Shown: piece by piece, positions 24,063 to 32,660 of the stretch
Position numbering within the stretch: the stretch's first letter is position 1
Layout: every line of letters starts with the position of its first letter
Assembly: GCA_036653215.1 (NCBI GenBank)
Contig: JAVVUK010000004.1
Location: 1-45,355 of the forward strand
Length of the DNA: 45,355 nucleotides
From: JADFUS01 sp036653215
GTDB lineage: Bacteria; Bacteroidota; Bacteroidia; Bacteroidales; Rikenellaceae
Direction: 5' to 3'
Notes under the pieces: model-generated
Databases searched by the model: none
The model's input: the letters and a program-made list of their open reading frames with translations, nothing else
What the model was told of the DNA's origin: nothing
Translations under genes and position numbers: made by a program

Positions 24063-26397
24063 AATATATAATACCGTGTTTGTTGAAGAACATAATACCC
24101 ACGTTTAGCAACAAGTAATTTCGCTTTATGCTATTTACAGAGAAGTAGTTGTATGAGATGCTTATAGGACCTATTGGCGATTGGAACACAGCCGATGCAG
24201 CGACGATATATCGTAAGTTGCGAGCGAAGTTGTCATAGTTAAATATGTCTCCATGATATACATAAGCCTCTGTTTTAAGATATAACTTATCGTTTAACAT
24301 GGCAGTAGGCTTTATCCCCACAGCCCATGCAGAACGGTTTTGAAACTCCGATATGAAGAGGGTTTTCGAAAACTCGGTAGGTGAAAAATAAGGTGCTGTC
24401 CATCTAAAAGAGAGCTCATTGTGCATATCGGAGATAGATGTTAGTGATCCCCATAGTTCATATCCAAAAGAGAAATGTTTCCCAATATGGAAATACTCAT
24501 CACGTGAGTAGGTAAGACCGCCCCACAGACGATTTGTGTTTATCCTATAATCGGCTCCATTATGTGGAGGTGCTGTCCCTGCCTTAAACGACTCACGAGC
24601 CATAGTACCACTTACAGATATCTCTTGTCTTATCCCATTTGTTGGGTAGTATCGATAGTCGAGGTTGTCTCTCATCAAAGAGACAGAGAGGTTTCCAAAG
24701 AGGAGGTTTGTTTTGTCGGGCGTGTCTTTAGAGGTGAATTTGTCGGAGAAGAAGTAGCTAAGCCAGTCGTTACCAATAGACAAGCGAGTTTCTAACTTCT
24801 GTGTTCTACTAACGGAAATTCCTAATGTGGAACTTAGGTAAAAATCGTTTGCTATATATCGATATAAGTTTTCATCATTTCTATAAGATATCTTTTGGTT
24901 ATTCGCCTTTCCCATGTCGTTATAGTTGTATGTGGCTGTGGAATAAAGATATAGCTTATGCTTACGATTATAGAAGTTGCTACGTGTGCTTAGCTGTCCT
25001 GAGCTGTAAAAAGAACCCACATATCCGTCAGCCTCAAGCATCGTGCTCCCTTTCATACGATATGTAAGCCCAAGATATGCTTGGTTGATTGTTGTGGATG
25101 AGATATTTAGCCCTCCACGTATATAAAACATAGACTTAGGTGTGATTTTGACGTTTATGTCATATAGTCCTGTTGTGTCATCGTAATTCATAATAGGAAA
25201 ATCGGGCGATTCGTCATCTTGTGCAAGCATGAGATAGAAAGCCCTTTTAAATTCGCTATAATTATAAATTTCTTTTACCGCTTCTTCCTCCTTTTCTCTC
25301 TCTAAATATGCCTTTGTTGTGTCTTTGTGTGGCGTTTTTATAAGAGAGTTGATCGTTTTTTCTGAAAATGAGAGAACAGGAGAGTCTTTGCGGAAATGAA
25401 GACGGCGATTATATACTTCAACAGGATCAGTACGTTCTTTTATGCGTTTTTTTATCTCATCCATCTTTTTCATAGTGTCGTCATATCCTAATTTTGCAGT
25501 CTCAACAACCTTTTCAAAATCAAGGATCCCCACGCCTACGTCACGTCCAATCATTATGCCTTTATCTTCGGGAATAGCATAGTCTGTGGGTTGTGTCATG
25601 AGCATCATAACCTGTCCCACAACATTAGATATGTCGGGGGCTTTGCCTGATACGCAACGAGACCCGATTAATATATCTGGAGAGTAGATGGAATCGACAG
25701 CTTGCCAAGGGAAGTTGTTATATACGCCTCCATCTACCATTATCATGCTGTCTACAATAATGGGGCTATATACGACAGGTATCGCCATAGATGCACGAGC
25801 TGCCATAGGGAGACTCCCATTGCGCCACAAATATTGTTGACGATTTGTTATGTCGGCAGACACACAAAGGAAAGGAACAAAGAGACTATCAAAGTTGTTT
25901 TTAGCTTTCGCACTTGCTGAGGCGAGATATTCGTTAAGCCCTATGTTTAGTTGTGAGGATGATATTAGAGAAGAGACGATGTTTTTTGTTTTGCTAAGTG
26001 CTGTATAGTCAAGAGCACTATCATTAGAGCCTTTGTTACCTCCTTTTTTAAGATTTATGGTTAGGCGAAACATCTCTGGACGATATGCTGGTGCTGTAAA
26101 ATAATATTTATATTGAGGGTCCATTTTTCCCATTACCCAATACATAACATCTTTTTGCATGAAAATGTTCTCTATTTCTTCGGGTGAATATCCAGCAGCA
26201 TACATCCCTCCAATTATTGAGCCTATTGATGTTCCGGCAATGTAGTCTATTGGGATGTTATTCTCTTCAAGAGCCTTCAGAACGCCAATGTGATACATCC
26301 CTTTTGCTCCGCCTCCACTAAGCACAACGCCTACACTTTGCCCAAAAGAGAGAGTGGTGGTTATTGCTAATATTAGTGAAAAGAGAATTTTTTTCAT
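24061..26397 (-). CDS. Patatin-like phospholipase with outer-membrane beta-barrel
   Basis: A 778-residue exported protein. Signal peptide 1-19, then a patatin domain: oxyanion motif LSGGGAKGMYH, nucleophile S57 in GTSIG, and catalytic D222 in VDGGVYNNFP. The dyad is intact, so lipid acyl hydrolase activity is likely. The segment around residue 380 resembles a POTRA-type linker. The last ~330 residues are aromatic-rich alternating strands with an outer-membrane barrel pattern and end MFFNKHGIIY. This layout matches the PlpD-type (type Vd) autotransporters and related Bacteroidetes proteins. Whether the lipase is released or stays inside the periplasm cannot be told. Monocistronic. Confidence 0.92.
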   Translation of the reverse strand: MKKILFSLILAITTTLSFGQSVGVVLSGGGAKGMYHIGVLKALEENNIPIDYIAGTSIGSIIGGMYAAGYSPEEIENIFMQKDVMYWVMGKMDPQYKYYFTAPAYRPEMFRLTINLKKGGNKGSNDSALDYTALSKTKNIVSSLISSSQLNIGLNEYLASASAKAKNNFDSLFVPFLCVSADITNRQQYLWRNGSLPMAARASMAIPVVYSPIIVDSMIMVDGGVYNNFPWQAVDSIYSPDILIGSRCVSGKAPDISNVVGQVMMLMTQPTDYAIPEDKGIMIGRDVGVGILDFEKVVETAKLGYDDTMKKMDEIKKRIKERTDPVEVYNRRLHFRKDSPVLSFSEKTINSLIKTPHKDTTKAYLEREKEEEAVKEIYNYSEFKRAFYLMLAQDDESPDFPIMNYDDTTGLYDINVKITPKSMFYIRGGLNISSTTINQAYLGLTYRMKGSTMLEADGYVGSFYSSGQLSTRSNFYNRKHKLYLYSTATYNYNDMGKANNQKISYRNDENLYRYIANDFYLSSTLGISVSRTQKLETRLSIGNDWLSYFFSDKFTSKDTPDKTNLLFGNLSVSLMRDNLDYRYYPTNGIRQEISVSGTMARESFKAGTAPPHNGADYRINTNRLWGGLTYSRDEYFHIGKHFSFGYELWGSLTSISDMHNELSFRWTAPYFSPTEFSKTLFISEFQNRSAWAVGIKPTAMLNDKLYLKTEAYVYHGDIFNYDNFARNLRYIVAASAVFQSPIGPISISYNYFSVNSIKRNYLLLNVGIMFFNKHGIIY

Positions 26398-26426
26398 TTT
26401 TAAATGAGTTTCTTATAAAAAATGCC

Positions 26427-26434
26427 TATTTTTG
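26427..26434 (+). promoter_or_regulatory. TAnnTTTG box for the cyclophilin-pheS run
   Basis: TATTTTTG, 29 bases before the ATG at 26464. No TTTG at the 19-base distance. Confidence 0.42.
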
Positions 26435-26463
26435 CTCTAATTAAACCAGTATAATTTTTACTT

Positions 26464-27159
26464 ATGAGAAGCACAAAAATCATACTACTATTACTGTTAA
26501 TGGCAATGTTAGGGCAAATTTCTTATGCCAAAGATAGTAAAAAGGATAGTAAAAAACAAAAACAATATATAGCAATAATTACCACAGATAAGGGCGATAT
26601 TACATTTTCATTGCTTAATGAGACCCCAAACCATAGAGACAACTTCATAAAACTTGCTAAAAAAGGGTTTTATAATGGTATAAACTTTCATCGTGTGGTA
26701 AACGATTTTGTTATTCAGGCAGGCGATCCAACGACCATATTTGCGCAGGATCCGTATAATGCCGGAGCATCTTCAATAGGTTATACCTTAGAACCTGAAA
26801 TTGTAGAGGGGCTTCATCACTTCTGTGGTGCAGTGGGTATGGCTCGTGATGATGACGATATAAACCCTGAGAGATACTCTTCGGGCTCTCAGTTTTATAT
26901 TATAGAGGGCAAGAAAAACCTTAAAGAAAGCGATTTCCAAAAGGCTGAAAAGCGTAATGGGATTGTTATAGATGAGAAAACAAAAGAAGAATATATGCAA
27001 AAGGGTGGTTCTGTGCATCTTGACGGTGCATATACCATTTTTGGATATGTAACGGCAGGTATGGATGTGGTAGAGAGCATCGCTAAAAGTAAGGTTAACG
27101 AAATTAGTATGCCTGTTGATCCGATAAAAATAAAGAAGATAGTAATAGAAAAGAGATGA
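26464..27159 (+). CDS. Cyclophilin-type peptidyl-prolyl isomerase, exported
   Basis: A 231-residue protein with a signal peptide (residues 1-22, ending SYA), a Lys/Asp-rich linker, and a cyclophilin domain from about residue 35. Active-site segments are present: FHRVVNDFVIQAGDP with the catalytic Arg, and SGSQFYIIEG. The insert with KKNLKESDFQKAEKR before the last strands is longer than in the minimal PpiA. It isomerises Xaa-Pro bonds, probably in periplasmic clients. Its stop overlaps the pheS start (ATGA), so the housekeeping synthetase gene is translated from the same mRNA. Confidence 0.92.
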   Translation: MRSTKIILLLLLMAMLGQISYAKDSKKDSKKQKQYIAIITTDKGDITFSLLNETPNHRDNFIKLAKKGFYNGINFHRVVNDFVIQAGDPTTIFAQDPYNAGASSIGYTLEPEIVEGLHHFCGAVGMARDDDDINPERYSSGSQFYIIEGKKNLKESDFQKAEKRNGIVIDEKTKEEYMQKGGSVHLDGAYTIFGYVTAGMDVVESIAKSKVNEISMPVDPIKIKKIVIEKR

Positions 27160-28178
27160 GAATAAAAATTGAGGATTTAAGTAAAAGAGTTGGGGAGTTT
27201 GCTTCAACGGAGCTTCAAGAGATTGAGAAGTTTAGGGTTGCCATGCTTGGCAAAAAAGGTGAGATAACGCTTCTTTTTGAGGAGTTTAAGGGCTTGGCTG
27301 CTGAAGAGAAAAAGGCTTTGGGATCTTCTATAAATACGCTAAAAACTACTGCTTTAGATAAGATAAATGAGCTTAAGCAGATCGTTGAGGAGGCTGTTGT
27401 TGAGGGAGATGAATTGCTCGATATGACACGTCCTGCCGATGATGATAATATAGGCACTCGTCATCCTATATCTCTTGTGAAAAATGAGGTCCAAGAGATA
27501 TTTAAAAGACTTGGATATACAACTGCCACAGGTCCTGAAATAGAAGATGACTGGCACGTATTCTCGGCTCTTAATTTCCCTCCAGAGCATCCTGCACGTG
27601 ATATGCAAGATACTTTCTTTGTTGAGAAAAATCCAGATATATTGTTACGTACACACACCAGTTCTATTCAAGTGCGTACTATGGAAACTCAAAAACCTCC
27701 TATTCGAGTCATCTGTCCGGGTCGTGTATTCCGTAATGAAGCGATCTCTTATCGTGCACACTGCATCTTTCATCAAGTGGAAGGTCTTTATATCGATAAA
27801 AACGTGTCTTTTGCCGATCTTAAACAGACAATTTTATATTTTGCTAAAGAGATGTTTGGCGAGAAGACACAAATACGTATGCGTCCCTCATATTTCCCTT
27901 TTACTGAGCCTTCGGCAGAGGTAGATGTCTCTTGTAACTTGTGTGGACAAAAGGGGTGTAACGTGTGTAAATACACTGGATGGCTTGAGATTATGGGTTG
28001 TGGAATGGTAGACCCTAATGTCCTTGAAGCTTCAGGGATAGATAGCAAAGAATATAGCGGTTTTGCCTTTGGTATGGGTTTGGAACGTATGGCGATGTTG
28101 AAATATAGGGTTAAAGATTTGCGCTTATATTTTGAAAATGACATTCGCTTCCTTCAACAATTTGAAGCAATATATTAG
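27156..28178 (+). CDS. pheS: Phenylalanine-tRNA ligase alpha subunit
   Basis: A 340-residue class-II synthetase subunit that with PheT charges tRNA-Phe. An N-terminal coiled-coil arm (about residues 1-85) is followed by the catalytic core: RHPISLVKNEVQEIF, motif 2 PGRVFRNEAISYRAH with IFHQVEGLYID, SYFPFTEPSAEVDV, and motif 3 FAFGMGLERMAMLKY. It ends two bases before the EnvC-like gene. pheT is not adjacent, unlike in many bacteria where pheST form an operon. Confidence 0.97.
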   Translation: MRIKIEDLSKRVGEFASTELQEIEKFRVAMLGKKGEITLLFEEFKGLAAEEKKALGSSINTLKTTALDKINELKQIVEEAVVEGDELLDMTRPADDDNIGTRHPISLVKNEVQEIFKRLGYTTATGPEIEDDWHVFSALNFPPEHPARDMQDTFFVEKNPDILLRTHTSSIQVRTMETQKPPIRVICPGRVFRNEAISYRAHCIFHQVEGLYIDKNVSFADLKQTILYFAKEMFGEKTQIRMRPSYFPFTEPSAEVDVSCNLCGQKGCNVCKYTGWLEIMGCGMVDPNVLEASGIDSKEYSGFAFGMGLERMAMLKYRVKDLRLYFENDIRFLQQFEAIY

Positions 28179-28179
28179 A

Positions 28180-29358
28180 ATGAAACATCTTCTTATAATA
28201 CTATTTACCTTATTTTCGCTCGTGGCCTCTTCGCAGACCATCGAGTCGCTTCAGCGTAACATAGATAAGTCACGGCAAGAGATAAATGAGGCTAATAGGC
28301 TGCTTGCTACAAATAAAGATAAACAGTTTGATAGTAAAAAGAAGATTTCTCTTACTGCTTCTAAGATAGACAATAGACGCAGCATAATACGTGACCTTGA
28401 AAGGCAAAATGAGTTGCTTGGTCAAGAGATAAGGACAAATAAAGATCGTATCATAGAACTAAATAACGAGCTTGGCTCTTTAAAGGGTGAATATGGTAAG
28501 ATCATGTGTTTCGTATATAAAAACTATCTTCATAACAATATTCTCTATTACATCTTCTCCTCACGTTCTTTTGAGGATCTGCATAGACGACTATATTATC
28601 TAAAATGCTATTCTAACATCCGCACGAAAACAGCAAAGGAGATTAAAGCAACGTCTGCCGAGATAACACGTCAGGTCGCCTCGCTGCAAGAAAAAGAAGT
28701 CGAGTTGGCGAAGTTGAAGAATGCAACTACCGTTGAGGTGAACGCTTTAAACAAAGAACTACGCAACTATAACTCTATGCTTGGGACTCTTGTTAAGCAA
28801 AACAAAAACCTCAAAACCACAATTGCACAAGAGAGGAAGAAGATAAAGAATTATGAGTCTCGCATTAGGCGTATCATGGCGGAAGAGGCTCGTAAGTTAG
28901 CGGCGGCTAAGAAGACTAACACAAAAGCACAAACAGCAGAGGTGGTGAGGTTGTCAAGTGTCTTTGCTCAAAATAAAGGGAGGTTGCCTTCTCCAGTGAG
29001 AAACGGAACGATAACAGAACGTTGGGGCGTGCATCCACACCCGATATATAGCAAAATACAGGTTAATAACCTTGGTATAAATTATCGAATACCTAACGGA
29101 GAGCCTATTAGGGCTGTCTTTGATGGTGTCGTTTCTAATATCCATATTTCACAAGGGCTTGATAACAGTATCATTATACGTCATGGTGAGTATTTTACAG
29201 TATATACAGGTCTTAATATTGTGAATGTGAAACGTGGTGATCTTGTGAAAACAGGTGAGGTGATTGGTGTCATAAGAACAGGTGATAGCTACAACACCTT
29301 TAACTTTGCAGTGTGGAAAAATAGCACCAACCTAAACCCTTCTTTGTGGCTAAGGTAA
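28180..29358 (+). CDS. EnvC-like murein hydrolase activator (degenerate LytM)
   Basis: A 393-residue exported protein: signal peptide 1-19, a long coiled coil (about 20-250) and a C-terminal LytM/M23 fold starting at TERWGVHPHPIYSK. The zinc ligands of active M23 peptidases are missing: the H...GxD position reads NNLGINY and the HxH position reads FNFAVW, while HGEYFTVYTGL lacks the following His. This is what is known for EnvC, which activates amidases at the division septum rather than cutting peptidoglycan. ATG 28180 is chosen over an upstream in-frame ATG at 28132 inside pheS, because the signal peptide begins there. Ends at a strong terminator. Confidence 0.9.
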   Translation: MKHLLIILFTLFSLVASSQTIESLQRNIDKSRQEINEANRLLATNKDKQFDSKKKISLTASKIDNRRSIIRDLERQNELLGQEIRTNKDRIIELNNELGSLKGEYGKIMCFVYKNYLHNNILYYIFSSRSFEDLHRRLYYLKCYSNIRTKTAKEIKATSAEITRQVASLQEKEVELAKLKNATTVEVNALNKELRNYNSMLGTLVKQNKNLKTTIAQERKKIKNYESRIRRIMAEEARKLAAAKKTNTKAQTAEVVRLSSVFAQNKGRLPSPVRNGTITERWGVHPHPIYSKIQVNNLGINYRIPNGEPIRAVFDGVVSNIHISQGLDNSIIIRHGEYFTVYTGLNIVNVKRGDLVKTGEVIGVIRTGDSYNTFNFAVWKNSTNLNPSLWLR

Positions 29359-29378
29359 ATATGAGGGTGTGATAAAAA

Positions 29379-29419
29379 AGAGATTAGAAAAATGTGTTTT
29401 TCTAATCTCTTTTTATTTT
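29379..29419. terminator. Rho-independent terminator
   Basis: AGAGATTAGAAAAA (29379-29392), loop TGTG, TTTTTCTAATCTCT (29397-29410), then a T-rich tail on the plus strand; an A-rich run upstream lets it work for radA on the minus strand as well. Confidence 0.92.
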
Positions 29420-29432
29420 ATATCTACTGGTG

Positions 29433-30800
29433 CTAAGCCCCCTTTACTGTTTTTATTAATTCTTCGACTTTGGAAATGTAGATAATCCTGATTTTATAAC
29501 GATCAAGAAGCGGTGCTTTGGCATATTTCGAGATCACGATGCTCTTAAAACCGAGTCTTGCAGCTTCACTGACACGTTGCTCTGTGCGAGAAGCAGGACG
29601 CACCTCACCCGAAAGTCCTACCTCTCCGGCAAAGGTCATGCCCTTAGAAATCTCAACATCAAAGGCTGACGACAATATAGCGGCCATTACTGCAAGGTCG
29701 AGACCGGGATCGCTGACCTTAAACCCTCCAGCTATGTTTAGAAATACATCTTTGGTAATCATCTTATAACCCATCCTTTTTTCAATTACCGCAAGGAGCA
29801 TATTTAATCTTTTAGTGTCAAATCCTGTCGTTGAACGTTGTGGCATACCAAAGGCTGTGGCACTTACTAATGCTTGTGCCTCAATAAGGTATGGGCGTAC
29901 TCCGTCTATCGTTGCTCCAACAGCGATGCCTGAAAGAGGTTCATCGAAGTGTGTCAGCAATATCTCGGAAGGGTTAGTAACCTCACGTAGTCCGCTGCTG
30001 AGCATCTCGAAAACACCTATTTCGGAAGTGGCTCCAAATCTGTTTTTTATACCTCTTAATATACGATAAACGCTATTGCTATCTCCCTCAAATTGAAGCA
30101 CCACGTCTACTATATGTTCCAAAATTTTAGGACCTGCAATAGATCCGTCTTTGGTGATGTGTCCTATAATAAAAATGGGTGTGTTGTGTTCTTTGGCATA
30201 ACGCATAAGTAGTGCCGCACATTCTCTAATTTGCGACACCCCTCCAGTGGAGCTTTCTATGCTCTCGGTGTAAAGAGTTTGTATGGAGTCTATAACTACC
30301 ATGTCTGGTGTCGTGACCTCTATTTGAGAAATTATAGCTTCCACAGAGGTCTCGGCAAGTATGAGACATTGAGAATGGTCGCCCCCGATCCTGTCGGCAC
30401 GCATTTTTATCTGTTGAGGGCTCTCCTCTCCCGATACGTAAAGGGTCTTCACCCCTTTTGCGTTTAGCGCAATTTGAAGACTTAGGGTGGATTTACCTAT
30501 GCCGGGCTCTCCTCCTAAGAGAATTAACGAGCCTTGCACCAATCCGCCTCCTAACACTCTATTTACCTCCTCGTTACAAAGATCTATGCGTGTTTCTTGG
30601 TCGTTAGATATGTTACCAATGGCTTGAGGTTTATTTGTCGTTGTCGAACCCCCATTTTTACTATTGCTTTTTTTAGCTCCTGTGGCAACACGCTCTTCCA
30701 CATAGGTGTTCCATTGTGAGCAAGCAGGGCACTTACCCAGCCATTTAGGCGATTCGTTGCCGCAATTGGTGCAGAAAAAGACATTCTTCTCTTTTGCCAT
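29433..30800 (-). CDS. radA: DNA repair protein RadA (Sms)
   Basis: A 455-residue RecA-like ATPase that processes recombination intermediates and branched DNA. An N-terminal four-cysteine zinc finger (FCTNCGNESPKWLG with CPACSQW) precedes the ATPase core with Walker A GGEPGIGKST near residue 95, the RadA-specific KNRFG motif near residue 252, and a C-terminal Lon-protease-like domain (GYKMITKDVFLNIAGGFKV, MAAILSSA). Length is typical. It follows sppA with a one-base overlap (TAATG), so the two are translationally coupled. Confidence 0.97.
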   Translation of the reverse strand: MAKEKNVFFCTNCGNESPKWLGKCPACSQWNTYVEERVATGAKKSNSKNGGSTTTNKPQAIGNISNDQETRIDLCNEEVNRVLGGGLVQGSLILLGGEPGIGKSTLSLQIALNAKGVKTLYVSGEESPQQIKMRADRIGGDHSQCLILAETSVEAIISQIEVTTPDMVVIDSIQTLYTESIESSTGGVSQIRECAALLMRYAKEHNTPIFIIGHITKDGSIAGPKILEHIVDVVLQFEGDSNSVYRILRGIKNRFGATSEIGVFEMLSSGLREVTNPSEILLTHFDEPLSGIAVGATIDGVRPYLIEAQALVSATAFGMPQRSTTGFDTKRLNMLLAVIEKRMGYKMITKDVFLNIAGGFKVSDPGLDLAVMAAILSSAFDVEISKGMTFAGEVGLSGEVRPASRTEQRVSEAARLGFKSIVISKYAKAPLLDRYKIRIIYISKVEELIKTVKGA

Positions 30801-32581
30801 TATTCTATTGTAATAAGATAAGGCATCATAGCTTGAGGAACATTGCTATTTACGGCTTGTGTCATGTGGCTAAATTGTGATACCATAGAGTTGCCGAATG
30901 TCTTAGTTAAGTCTTTGTTTGTGAGCCATTTATAACTTATATTTGCCGTGCCGAGCAGCTCATAGAAGAAGCTCTTCTCGGAGGTTAATGTTGTGAGTTC
31001 AAAGTTGTTGCCAAGTCCAGCACGTTCTGCAGCAATGGCAATAGCATTGTCTATGCCTCCCATGCCGTCTACTAAGCCGACTTTCATGGCATCACTGCCG
31101 CTCCACACACGTCCGCCAGCTATTGCATCTACCTTTTCCATAGAAAGATTACGCCCTTTAGAGACCCTTGTTATAAAAGCAGTATATATCTTATCGACTT
31201 TCTTTTGTAAGAAAGCCTCTTCTGTCTTGTTTATCGCTCTGAAAGGCATCCCTAAGTCGCTATATGTGTTTGTGTTGATTGTCTCTACGTCTATTCCTAA
31301 TTTGTCCTTTAATGTCTTTTCAGCGTTTATAGAGAGCCCAAAAACGCCTATTGATCCTGTTATTGTAGTTGGGGAGGCGACAATAACATCTGCCGCTGTG
31401 GATATGTAATATCCGCCCGATGCGGCCATGTTACCAAAAGAGGCGATTACGGGTTTCTCCTTTTGTAGGAGTTCCACCTCACGAGCTATAAGTTCAGCTG
31501 CTAAGGCACTACCACCAGGGCTATTGACCCTTATAACAACGGCTTTTATATCGTCGTCTTTACGTGCTTTGGCAAGTAGATCTCTTATGTTTCTATCGCC
31601 AACGGTCCCTTGTCCACTCTCTCCGTCTATTATTTCCCCTTCAGCGTATATTATAGCTATCGATCCTTTGCTCTTGCCTGTGCTCTTATGTCCTGTTGAA
31701 GGGGCGTAAGAACATAATGTTACTTTTTTATAATTGTCGCCATAGCTTTCTTTTAACATAGCTTCAAACTGGTCGTTATATAAAAGCGCATCTACAAGAG
31801 AACACCTTTGAGCCATAGAATCGGAGCTTATCGTTAAGTTATTGGCATAAGAGGTAAGTTCTTCTGGCGATACTCCACGTGAAAGAGATACTTCCTTGAG
31901 TATATCGCCCCATACCGAATTTAGAAGGGCTGTATTTTGTTCTCTTGAGGCATCGCTCATGCCGCTTAGGGTGAAAGGCTCAATGGCACTCTTATATTTG
32001 CCGTGTTTTATGGCAGTTACCTCTATGCCTACTTTCTCTAATAGATTTTTGAAAAAGGGAACTTGTGAGGTTAGACCATTCCAAATAAAATCACCCTCAG
32101 GACATAGGATAACCTTGTCTGCCACAGAGGCGAGGTAATAGTCGGTGTTGGTGTACATCTTGCCATAGCTATATACTTTTTTGCCGCTCTTTTTGAAGTC
32201 GGCAAGCGCATCTCTCACCTCCTGTGCTTGAGCCATGCCTAATGGCATCATCATAGGATCGTTGATTATTACTATTGCTTTTATGTTATCATCACTTGCT
32301 GCTGACTTTATTGCTGACAATGCAGATAATGTAGATACGGGCTTTTTTATCTCCATAGTGTTGAAGTCCATATATTCAAAAGCGGCACCATTGATTTGGT
32401 CGCCTCCGATCTCAGAAGTTGATATTGTGAGTATGGAGTTATTATCAACTTTTACTTGCGACTCTTTTACAGCCGACATGGTTAGTGCGACAATGCTGCC
32501 TATAAAGACAAACGAGAGTATCATTATAGATACAATAATCGCAGTCAGAGATGCGAAAAACATCTTAAAAAATTCTTTCAT
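30800..32581 (-). CDS. sppA: Signal peptide peptidase SppA (protease IV)
   Basis: A 593-residue membrane-anchored serine peptidase of the long, duplicated type, which clears cleaved signal peptides. One N-terminal helix (about 12-38) anchors it. The catalytic lysine region is HGKYKSAIEPF (~194-203) in the N-terminal repeat and the nucleophile is S388 in NMAASGGYYIS in the C-terminal repeat, followed by TTITGSIGVFG. SppA of this type is a tetramer facing the periplasm. It has a full-consensus promoter and is divergent from mrp. Confidence 0.96.
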   Translation of the reverse strand: MKEFFKMFFASLTAIIVSIMILSFVFIGSIVALTMSAVKESQVKVDNNSILTISTSEIGGDQINGAAFEYMDFNTMEIKKPVSTLSALSAIKSAASDDNIKAIVIINDPMMMPLGMAQAQEVRDALADFKKSGKKVYSYGKMYTNTDYYLASVADKVILCPEGDFIWNGLTSQVPFFKNLLEKVGIEVTAIKHGKYKSAIEPFTLSGMSDASREQNTALLNSVWGDILKEVSLSRGVSPEELTSYANNLTISSDSMAQRCSLVDALLYNDQFEAMLKESYGDNYKKVTLCSYAPSTGHKSTGKSKGSIAIIYAEGEIIDGESGQGTVGDRNIRDLLAKARKDDDIKAVVIRVNSPGGSALAAELIAREVELLQKEKPVIASFGNMAASGGYYISTAADVIVASPTTITGSIGVFGLSINAEKTLKDKLGIDVETINTNTYSDLGMPFRAINKTEEAFLQKKVDKIYTAFITRVSKGRNLSMEKVDAIAGGRVWSGSDAMKVGLVDGMGGIDNAIAIAAERAGLGNNFELTTLTSEKSFFYELLGTANISYKWLTNKDLTKTFGNSMVSQFSHMTQAVNSNVPQAMMPYLITIE

Positions 32582-32603
32582 AACGGTATGAATAATAATT
32601 GTT

Positions 32604-32634
32604 TTTAATATTCAAAGATAAAACAATATCTTTG
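32604..32634 (+). promoter_or_regulatory. Promoter for mrp-waaA
   Basis: TTTA (32604-32607), 19 bases, TATCTTTG (32627-32634), 27 bases before the TTG start at 32661. One mismatch in the upstream element. Confidence 0.6.
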
Positions 32635-32643
32635 CGTAACAAA
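32613..32643 (-). promoter_or_regulatory. Promoter for sppA-radA
   Basis: On the minus strand: TTTG (32643-32640), exactly 19 bases, TATCTTTG (32620-32613), 31 bases before the ATG. It interleaves completely with the opposite promoter for mrp. Confidence 0.75.
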
Positions 32644-32660
32644 ACAAATACTATTACATT

